Shown: positions 1-3,994 of the stretch, piece by piece | Numbering within the stretch: position 1 is the first letter of the stretch | How the letters are laid out: every line of letters begins with the position of its first letter | Assembly (NCBI GenBank): GCA_031289065.1 | Contig: JAITQI010000185.1 | Span: 1-6,877 of the forward strand | Direction of reading: 5' to 3' | Length of the DNA stretch: 6,877 nt | From: Oscillospiraceae bacterium | GTDB lineage: Bacteria > Bacillota > Clostridia > Oscillospirales > UBA929 | Notes under the pieces: model-generated | The model's input: the letters and a program-made list of their open reading frames with translations, nothing else | Database searches by the model: none | What the model was told of the DNA's origin: nothing | Position numbers and translations under genes: made by a program

Positions 1-80
1 TTCTAATTTTTAATTCTTAGTTCTTACTTTTTAATTGGCATCAGCCCAACCTCTTCTCCCCCAACCCCTCCGCCAGCAAA

Positions 81-112
81 TTGACAATCGACAATTGTCA
101 ATTGTCAATTGT
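81..112. repeat. Tandem ATTGTCA heptamer array forming an imperfect palindrome
   Basis: Overlapping ATTGTCA and TTGACAAT units make 81-108 a 28-bp palindrome with a single mismatched pair (C90 against A99). Related arrays lie at 3760-3796, 6638-6654 and 6848-6877. A 14-mer, TCCCCCAACCCCTC, lies beside this array (57-70) and also beside the 3760 array (3796-3809). This suggests a dispersed intergenic repeat family rather than chance. Confidence 0.75.
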
Positions 113-113
113 C

Positions 114-142
114 TTGACTTTCCCCTCCCAGTATGTTAGAAT
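114..142 (+). promoter_or_regulatory. Sigma-A promoter for the tRNA cluster
   Basis: TTGACT (114-119), a 17-nt spacer and TAGAAT (137-142) match the vegetative promoter closely. Transcription would start near 149 and give a leader of about 110 nt before tRNA-Gly. It is the only good promoter seen ahead of the five tRNAs, and the terminator at 946-981 closes the same unit. The -35 box directly abuts the heptamer array. Confidence 0.75.
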
Positions 143-258
143 TTTTAGGCTGGTTTATCCTCCTCTTTCTCCTCTTCCTTCCACCCGCAATTCTTCATTC
201 GCCCGTGCCCCGAGGGGTAAAATTCTTAATTTTTAATTGTGGCCACAGCCACCCACAC

Positions 259-332
259 GCGGGTGTAGTTCAATGGCAGAACTCCAGCCTTCCAAGCTGG
301 TCGTGTGGGTTCGATTCCCATCACCCGCTCCA
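259..332 (+). tRNA. tRNA-Gly (anticodon TCC)
   Basis: The acceptor stem GCGGGTG (259-265) pairs with CACCCGC (322-328), followed by discriminator T329 and an encoded CCA (330-332). The anticodon stem CCAGC/GCTGG (284-288/296-300) holds a 7-nt loop with TCC at 291-293, so it reads GGA and GGG glycine codons. The T loop TTCGATT is standard. First of five tRNAs in one apparent transcription unit. Confidence 0.97.
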
Positions 333-370
333 GCAGAGCCTCCCCCGGGCCCATGCGATACACGCGATAT

Positions 371-447
<77 letters not shown>

Positions 448-469
448 AAAAACCCGTCCGCGCACACGT

Positions 470-547
470 GGTGGATATAGCTCAGGTGGTTAGAGCACCA
501 GATTGTGGCTCTGGGGGCCGTCGGTTCGAGTCCGATTATCCACCCCA
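470..547 (+). tRNA. tRNA-His (anticodon GTG)
   Basis: The acceptor stem GTGGATA (471-477) pairs with TATCCAC (537-543). The genome encodes the extra G(-1) at 470, opposite discriminator C544, which is the identity element for histidyl-tRNA synthetase. CCA is encoded at 545-547. The anticodon stem CCAGA/TCTGG encloses a loop with GTG at 505-507. Confidence 0.97.
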
Positions 548-667
548 CACAAAAACCGGGCGCGGCGCGGACGGCGCGAACACAAATCGCGTCCCCGCGC
601 CGGGCCCGGGCGGCGTCCCTGCCTTCCCCGGCGGGCAACCCGTGTCCCCCGCCGTCCCTTGCCATAG
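548..667. other. GC-rich spacer between tRNA-His and tRNA-Gln
   Basis: A 120-bp spacer. It has GC-rich imperfect inverted repeats (GGCGCGG near 555 against CCGCGCC near 596) that could fold in the pre-tRNA transcript. No T-tract follows, so it does not look like a terminator. No gene or promoter is seen. Confidence 0.5.
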
Positions 668-743
668 TGGGATGTAGCCAAGTCGGTAAGGCACCAGACT
701 TTGACTCTGGCATTCGCAGGTTCGAGTCCTGCCATCCCAGCCA
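668..743 (+). tRNA. tRNA-Gln (anticodon TTG)
   Basis: The acceptor stem TGGGATG (668-674) pairs perfectly with CATCCCA (733-739), followed by discriminator G740 and encoded CCA (741-743). The anticodon stem CCAGA/TCTGG (694-698/706-710) encloses a loop with TTG at 701-703, reading CAA and CAG. The weak U1-A72 first pair is typical of glutamine tRNAs. Confidence 0.97.
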
Positions 744-830
744 ATCTCTTCCGCCCGCCCCGCCCGCGCCTGATAACGCCCAAGGCCGCTTGTCTTCAGC
801 AGAGGAGAAGCCGGATAAGAAGGGGGAGCC

Positions 831-858
831 GGTTGTTTTTGCCCACGCGAAAACAACC
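831..858 (+). other. Hairpin in the tRNA-Gln to tRNA-Lys spacer
   Basis: GGTTGTTTT (831-839) is exactly complementary to AAAACAACC (850-858) across a 10-nt loop. It starts 87 bp after tRNA-Gln and ends 7 bp before tRNA-Lys. There is no T-tract after the stem. It may be a processing signal or a weak attenuator ahead of tRNA-Lys; the function is not known. Confidence 0.45.
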
Positions 859-865
859 CCTGTCC

Positions 866-941
866 GATCCACTAGCTCAGTCGGCAGAGCACCTGCCTTT
901 TAAGCAGGGTGTCCGCGGTTCGAATCCGCGGTGGATCACCA
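866..941 (+). tRNA. tRNA-Lys (anticodon TTT)
   Basis: The acceptor stem GATCCAC (866-872) pairs with GTGGATC (931-937), followed by discriminator A938 and encoded CCA (939-941). The anticodon stem CCTGC/GCAGG (892-896/904-908) encloses a loop with TTT at 899-901, reading AAA and AAG. The T arm CCGCG TTCGAAT CGCGG is perfect. Last tRNA of the cluster, followed at once by a terminator. Confidence 0.97.
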
Positions 942-945
942 AAAG

Positions 946-981
946 AAACGCCCGCTGTTTTACAAAACAGCGGGCGTTTTT
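946..981 (+). terminator. Intrinsic terminator of the tRNA cluster
   Basis: A 16-bp perfect inverted repeat (946-961 with 964-979; core CGCCCGCTGTTTT) is followed by a run of T (977-981). It begins 4 bp after the CCA of tRNA-Lys and closes the tRNA unit. The A-run on the left makes it partly bidirectional in form, but no minus-strand gene leads into it from the right. Confidence 0.93.
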
Positions 982-1037
982 CGCGCTGAAACGTTGCAAA
1001 GTAGCGCAGGTGTGGCCACAGAGCGGGCGCAAAAAAA

Positions 1038-1055
1038 TTACGTAATATTACGTAA
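1038..1055. promoter_or_regulatory. Operator 1 of hicAB (perfect 18-bp palindrome)
   Basis: TTACGTAATATTACGTAA is its own reverse complement. It ends 5 bp before the -35 box of the hicAB promoter. The 16-mer TTACGTAATATTACGT recurs exactly 29 bp further on (1067-1082). The likely ligand is HicB, through its ribbon-helix-helix domain, alone or with HicA. Binding is inferred. Confidence 0.8.
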
Positions 1056-1060
1056 ACGCC

Positions 1061-1089
1061 TTGACTTTACGTAATATTACGTGTATGAT
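1061..1089 (+). promoter_or_regulatory. hicAB promoter with operator 2 in its spacer
   Basis: TTGACT (1061-1066), a 17-nt spacer and TATGAT (1084-1089) form a strong sigma-A promoter. The spacer is filled by a second operator copy (1067-1082; palindromic core ACGTAATATTACGT at 1069-1082), so a bound repressor would block RNA polymerase. Transcription should start near 1096, leaving a leader of about 18 nt before hicA. Confidence 0.85.
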
Positions 1090-1113
1090 AAGAAACAGAA
1101 AGGCGATGAACAC

Positions 1114-1290
1114 ATGAAGCCATCCGAGTTCGTCAGGCTCATCAAGAAGAACGGCTTTGCGCTTGACCACCACGGAACAAGACACGATTTTTACCGCAAC
1201 GGAGATCGGCTCGTGATGGTTGAACGGCACACGAAAGACATCAAACCAAAGACCCTGGCCAAAATGATGCGGGACACGGGGCTGAAATAA
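1114..1290 (+). CDS. hicA: HicA-type mRNA interferase toxin
   Basis: HicA toxins are small double-stranded-RNA-binding-fold proteins that cleave mRNA and are held inactive by HicB. This protein is 58 residues, the usual size. It shows an N-terminal helix (KPSEFVRLIKKNGF, 2-15), the HGTRHDFY segment (20-27) with the catalytic-position His24, a central strand (LVMVERH) and the C-terminal helix DIKPKTLAKMMRDTGL (42-57). The ATG at 1114 is preferred because an AAAGG motif (1099-1103) precedes it. An in-frame GTG at 1081 lies upstream of and next to the -10 box, before the expected transcript start, so it cannot be used. hicB follows after 42 bp in the same operon. Base composition is clearly lower in GC than the flanking genes, consistent with acquisition as a module. 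Activity is inferred from family, not shown. Confidence 0.92.
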   Translation: MKPSEFVRLIKKNGFALDHHGTRHDFYRNGDRLVMVERHTKDIKPKTLAKMMRDTGLK

Positions 1291-1332
1291 GTCCCCCCGC
1301 TCCATGGCAATAACCGAAAGGACTTGACCAGA

Positions 1333-1725
1333 ATGAAATATGTTTATCCCGTCGTGTTTTCGCCGGAGGAGGAGGGGGGCTACTGCGTGTACGCCCCGGC
1401 CTTTCCCGGCTGCGTAACCGAAGCGGAATCCTGGGCGGAAGGCATCGATAAAATCCGCGAAGGCTTATGCGGGATGTTGATGATCCATGAACGCGATCAT
1501 CTGGCGATACCCGCCCCCGGAGACCCCCTTCTTATAGCGCGAGAACCGAATGACGTTGTAACGCTTGTGGACGCGGACACGGACGACTACCGGCGTCGCG
1601 TCGGCGTTCGTGCGGTACGCCGCACCATCAGTATCCCCGCATGGATGGACGACGCCGCGACACAAGCCGGCGTGAGCCTCTCACAAGTCACACAGGACGC
1701 GCTCCGGCAGCAGTTGCGCTTATAA
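1333..1725 (+). CDS. hicB: HicB-type antitoxin with ribbon-helix-helix domain
   Basis: HicB binds and masks HicA and represses the shared promoter. The 130-residue product has the HicB-like partial RNase H fold at the N terminus (about 1-60; YPVVFS, GGYCVYAPAFPGCVTEA and the helix EGIDKIREGL are typical). A ribbon-helix-helix DNA-binding domain follows at the C terminus (about 95-128; strand RRTISI, helix PAWMDDAATQAG, helix SLSQVTQDALRQQL). The ATG at 1333 is chosen because AAAGGA (1317-1322) sits 10 nt upstream. An in-frame TTG at 1324 is only 1 nt from that motif. The RHH domain fits the palindromic operators at 1038-1055 and 1067-1082, so autorepression is the likely control, probably modulated by the toxin to antitoxin ratio as in other hicAB systems. 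Confidence 0.93.
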   Translation: MKYVYPVVFSPEEEGGYCVYAPAFPGCVTEAESWAEGIDKIREGLCGMLMIHERDHLAIPAPGDPLLIAREPNDVVTLVDADTDDYRRRVGVRAVRRTISIPAWMDDAATQAGVSLSQVTQDALRQQLRL

Positions 1726-1745
1726 CGCCGTCGCAAATCGCCCAA

Positions 1746-1770
1746 GGCCCCGTCTGCACAAGGCGGGGCC
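1746..1770. terminator. Candidate bidirectional terminator between hicB and msrC
   Basis: The stem GGCCCCGTCT (1746-1755) pairs with AGGCGGGGCC (1761-1770), 10 bp with one G-T wobble, around the loop GCACA. It lies between two convergent genes. The T-tract is poor on both strands (ACGTCTT on plus, TTGGGCGATTT on minus), so termination efficiency is uncertain. Confidence 0.6.
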
Positions 1771-1824
1771 ACGTCTTATGCGCAAAACCCGCCGCGCAAC
1801 CAGCATATGGCCGCCTCCAAACGT

Positions 1825-2310
1825 CTACACCCCTTCCATCCACCGCGCCACAAGCCCCCCGACCCGCTCCAGGCAGTCCGCGTCCGCCGCCCCGAATCGC
1901 CCCGGCGTGGGGCTGTCCACATCCAGCACACCCCGCACCGCGCCGCCCACGATCAGGGGCACGACCACCTCCGACCGGGAAGCCGCGTCGCAGGCGATAT
2001 GCCCCGGAAACGCCGTCACATCGGGGACGACCCGCGTCTCTCCCGCCGCCGCCGCCGAGCCGCACACCCCTCGGCCCCAGGCGATCCGGGCGCAGGCGGG
2101 CAGGCCCTGAAACGGCCCCAGCACCAGCTCCTCCCCCCGCCGCAGGTAAAACCCGGCCCAGTTGACGTCGTCCAGATAGGCCCCCATCGCCGCCGACACA
2201 TTGGCCAACCCGGCGATCAGGTCAGTCTCCCCGTCCAACAACGCCTCCGCGGCGCTCACCAACGCCGCCCGGCTCTCCGTGGGGGAAAGGTTCTCTCGCA
2301 AGGTAAACAT
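1825..2310 (-). CDS. msrC: Free methionine-(R)-sulfoxide reductase (GAF domain)
   Basis: This enzyme reduces free L-methionine-(R)-sulfoxide to methionine in the cytoplasm, with electrons from thioredoxin, as part of oxidative damage repair. The 161-residue protein is a single GAF domain of typical family length. It has the signature NWAGFY (50-55), GPFQGLPACARI, GRGVCG and PGHIACDAASRSE. The three redox cysteines are present at 73, 83 and 107, with the same 10 and 24 residue spacing as Cys84, Cys94 and Cys118 of E. coli YebR/MsrC. All catalytic features therefore look intact. The ATG at 2310 follows a perfect AAGGAGG (2318-2324) by 7 nt. It is the second gene of an operon, 23 bp after the TPR gene, and no separate promoter is seen. 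The B. subtilis counterpart is YtsP. Confidence 0.94.
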   Translation of the reverse strand: MFTLRENLSPTESRAALVSAAEALLDGETDLIAGLANVSAAMGAYLDDVNWAGFYLRRGEELVLGPFQGLPACARIAWGRGVCGSAAAAGETRVVPDVTAFPGHIACDAASRSEVVVPLIVGGAVRGVLDVDSPTPGRFGAADADCLERVGGLVARWMEGV

Positions 2311-2333
2311 TGTTTTTCCTCCTTCGATAAAAA

Positions 2334-3554
2334 TCACTCCGAATCGGCCATGCGTTGGGATAACCATTGGTCGAACGGTTGGGTGGGGTGGGTGTGGGCA
2401 TATGTATCCTCCATGTTGGTCTTCGCGACAACCGTATTCGGATGCGCTTCCCCCAGCGCCTTCACACACACGCGATAGGCCTTGATATGCCATACCAGCG
2501 CCTCACCGCAGTTGCCCTGCTCGTCGTAAACACACGCGATGTTGTTGTAGGTCGTGGCCGTGGACGGATGTTCCTTGCCCAGCACTTTTTCACAGATGGC
2601 CAAGTCCTTGTTGTACCACTCTAATGCCTTGTCATAGTCGCCCTGCGCTTTGTAAACAGCCGCGATGTTGTTGTAGGTCGTGCCCGTGGACGGATGTTCC
2701 TTGCCCAACACCTTTTCCCAGATGGCCAAGGCCTTGTTGTACCACTCTAATGCCTTGCCATAGTCGCCCTGCGCTTTGTAAACAACCGCAATGTTGTTGT
2801 AGGTCGTGCCCGTGTCCGGATGTTCCTTGCCCAACACCTTTTCATAGATGGCCAAGGCCTTTTCGTACCAGCTCAGCGCCTTGTCATAGTCGCCCTGGTC
2901 GTCGTAAACCGCCGCGATGTTGTTGTAAACGGCAGCCGTATCCTTGCCCTCCGCGTTTGCCGCCCGACAGATGACCAGCGCGTGATTGAAGTGTGTCAGC
3001 GCTTCCTTATACCGCGCCATCTCCCAGCACAAAAACCCCAAAGTGTTCCTGACCCTCGCCACATCCTCATGCGCGGGCCCGGAGAGTTGAATCTGCTCCT
3101 CCAACGCCTTTTCATACTGCTTCAGCGCGGAGGGATACGCCCCCTGCTCATAGTACGCCTGCGCCACGCCGTAGCTTTGCGTCGGCTGCTTCGGATGGAT
3201 AAACTGCGGCTGCGGGCCGTTGTTGTTGAAGTTGTTAATAATATCCCGCCCGGCGGTGTACCCCGCCCCGCCCGTGACGACGTTCCCGGAACCCCCGCCA
3301 GCCCGCCGCCTCGGAAACACCCACAGCAACACCACAACCACCAGCGCCGCCACGGCGATCCATTCCCCGTTGTTGACCACCGAGTTGACAATCGTAATAT
3401 CCCCCCCGGCGGTGTACACAGGCCCGCCCGGCTTGCGAAAGATGGCCAATAACCCCGTGACGAGCGACAGCACCAGCAACACAGCGGTCAGCACATTCCG
3501 AACAGGCCCCTTCTCTCGCAGGAAAAACCTCTTCCCCTCGCGCAAAACACCCAT
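2334..3554 (-). CDS. Two-pass membrane protein with kinesin-light-chain-like TPRs
   Basis: The function is not known. The 406-residue product starts with a basic segment (REGKRFFLREKGPVR), then a membrane helix at about 21-39, a short loop, a second membrane helix at about 64-80, and PRRR. Six TPR units of 36-42 residues follow from about 127 to 370; units 3 to 6 are nearly identical (YNNIAxVYxxQGDYxKALxWYxKxLAIxEKVLGKEHPxT). By the positive-inside rule both ends are cytoplasmic and the TPRs face the cytosol, where they should bind protein partners. A motif is duplicated around the second helix: VYTAGGDITIVNSVVNNG (46-63) and GYTAGRDIINNFNNNG (98-113). ATG 3554 is chosen because AAGGAGG (3563-3569) lies 8 nt upstream; an in-frame TTG at 3572 would overlap that site. 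It is first in an operon with msrC. A scaffold or sensor role is only a guess. Confidence 0.85.
   Translation of the reverse strand: MGVLREGKRFFLREKGPVRNVLTAVLLVLSLVTGLLAIFRKPGGPVYTAGGDITIVNSVVNNGEWIAVAALVVVVLLWVFPRRRAGGGSGNVVTGGAGYTAGRDIINNFNNNGPQPQFIHPKQPTQSYGVAQAYYEQGAYPSALKQYEKALEEQIQLSGPAHEDVARVRNTLGFLCWEMARYKEALTHFNHALVICRAANAEGKDTAAVYNNIAAVYDDQGDYDKALSWYEKALAIYEKVLGKEHPDTGTTYNNIAVVYKAQGDYGKALEWYNKALAIWEKVLGKEHPSTGTTYNNIAAVYKAQGDYDKALEWYNKDLAICEKVLGKEHPSTATTYNNIACVYDEQGNCGEALVWHIKAYRVCVKALGEAHPNTVVAKTNMEDTYAHTHPTQPFDQWLSQRMADSE
2541..2918 (-). repeat. Three tandem 126-bp units encoding TPRs
   Basis: Three consecutive 126-bp blocks (2541-2666, 2667-2792, 2793-2918) each begin GTTGTTGTAGGTCGTG on the plus strand and encode one 42-residue TPR. 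Blocks 1 and 2 differ at only about ten positions. A fourth, more diverged block begins at 2919. Near-identity at DNA level points to recent in-frame duplication or gene conversion. Confidence 0.9.
3239..3430 (-). repeat. In-frame 36-bp duplication inside the TPR gene
   Basis: Positions 3239-3274 and 3395-3430 match at 32 of 36 bases (both begin TAATATCCC and contain CCCGGCGGTGTAC). The offset is 156 bp, exactly 52 codons. They encode the two copies of the YTAG(G/R)DI motif, so the motif pair arose by duplication. Confidence 0.8.
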
Positions 3555-3562
3555 CAACGTTT

Positions 3563-3569
3563 CCTCCTT
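3563..3569 (-). promoter_or_regulatory. Ribosome binding site of the TPR gene
   Basis: AAGGAGG on the minus strand, 8 nt before ATG 3554. It fixes the start there rather than at the in-frame TTG at 3572. No convincing promoter is visible further upstream, where the GC-rich inverted-repeat element begins. Confidence 0.8.
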
Positions 3570-3606
3570 CAAATCGTATATGTGCCGCCCGCCGCGCCCC
3601 CGCGTC

Positions 3607-3740
3607 CCTTGTAGGGGACGGCGTCCCGACGTCCCGTGGGTTAAATAAACAAAACCCCAAACCGTTTTGCGACCCCGAAAACCGGGGAACCAAACCGTTA
3701 TTTAACGCACGGGGCGTCGGGGACGCCGCCCCCTACAAGG
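3607..3740. repeat. 134-bp inverted-repeat element, copy A
   Basis: The left arm (3607-3648, CCTTGTAGGGGACGGCGTCC...) and right arm (3698-3740, ...GGACGCCGCCCCCTACAAGG) are inverted repeats of about 43 bp with three mismatches and one indel. The middle is AT-richer with a small hairpin (CCCC GAAAA CCGGGG region, 3673-3687). The pairing may extend outward through CCCCGTCC-like sequence. Copy B at 6694-6826 has the same orientation and length. It encodes no protein and lies about 50 bp upstream of the TPR gene. It resembles a MITE-like or extragenic palindromic element; no transposase is present here. Confidence 0.85.
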
Positions 3741-3759
3741 ACGGGGAAACGCGTCCTCC

Positions 3760-3796
3760 ATTGTCCATTGTCAATCGTCAATCGTCAATTGTTCGT
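3760..3796. repeat. Heptamer array (ATTGTCC/ATTGTCA/ATCGTCA)
   Basis: Five consecutive 7-nt units, ATTGTCC, ATTGTCA, ATCGTCA, ATCGTCA and ATTGTTC, followed by GT. It lies about 20 bp to the right of inverted-repeat element copy A, the same arrangement as at copy B. On the minus strand it supplies several TTGAC words resembling -35 boxes, but no matching -10 box is placed for them. Confidence 0.8.
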
Positions 3797-3864
3797 CCCC
3801 CAACCCCTCGACAAAATTCTCCCCCCTATCTTACCACCCAGCGCCCCCGCCCGTCAACGCGCAC

Positions 3865-3878
3865 ATGTCCCGGGACAT
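3865..3878. promoter_or_regulatory. Noc-binding-site-like palindrome upstream of noc
   Basis: ATGTCCCGGGACAT is a perfect 14-bp palindrome. The published B. subtilis Noc-binding sequence, ATTTCCCGGGAAAT, differs from it at only two symmetric positions, and the core TCCCGGGA is identical. The site ends 37 bp before the -35 box of noc and also lies between noc and the divergent TPR gene. Binding by Noc is inferred from sequence alone. Confidence 0.65.
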
Positions 3879-3915
3879 AGCCCCAAAATATTGCGGCCGC
3901 CTCGACAATCTTTCC

Positions 3916-3944
3916 GCGACATCGACAGGGGACAGGCATATAAT
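3916..3944 (+). promoter_or_regulatory. Promoter of noc
   Basis: GCGACA (3916-3921), a 17-nt spacer and a perfect TATAAT (3939-3944). The -35 box matches consensus at 4 of 6 bases. Transcription would start near 3951, giving a leader of about 44 nt that carries the ribosome binding site. Confidence 0.7.
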
Positions 3945-3980
3945 GTTGCCAATATTTCCCAAATCAAATGTGTGCGCGAA

Positions 3981-3986
3981 AGGAGG
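3981..3986 (+). promoter_or_regulatory. Ribosome binding site of noc
   Basis: AGGAGG lies 8 nt before the GTG at 3995 and 11 nt before a second GTG at 3998. An in-frame ATG at 3968 would place this site inside the gene and has no such motif upstream, so GTG 3995 is taken as the start. Confidence 0.8.
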
Positions 3987-3994
3987 CGGCCGCC

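Larger units (their letters stand above)
1..258. other. Gene-free leader of the tRNA cluster, AT-rich with simple repeats
   Basis: No credible protein gene is seen here. The stretch holds two similar AT-rich blocks (TTCTTACTTTTTAATTGG near 21-38 and TTCTTAATTTTTAATTGTGG near 223-242), a heptamer repeat array (81-112) and the tRNA promoter (114-142). An open frame starting at 133 overlaps tRNA-Gly and has no ribosome binding site, so it is not called. Confidence 0.7.

Noticed and set aside
866..941. tRNA-Lys as an integration site for the hicAB cassette
   Set aside because: No second copy of the 3' end of tRNA-Lys was seen downstream in the window, and there is no integrase.
1807..2478. Plus-strand open frame opposite msrC and the end of the TPR gene
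   Set aside because: It is rich in Pro, Arg and His, as expected for antisense of GC-rich coding DNA. The minus-strand genes have clear family motifs and ribosome binding sites.
2541..2918. CRISPR array or minisatellite reading of the 126-bp repeats
   Set aside because: The units are contiguous without spacers, are in frame and encode TPR motifs.
3571..3610. Promoter for the TPR gene using the TATACG or TACGAT word near 3576-3581 on the minus strand
   Set aside because: Each matches the -10 consensus at only 4 of 6 bases, and the sequence upstream is GC-rich without any -35-like hexamer at the right distance.
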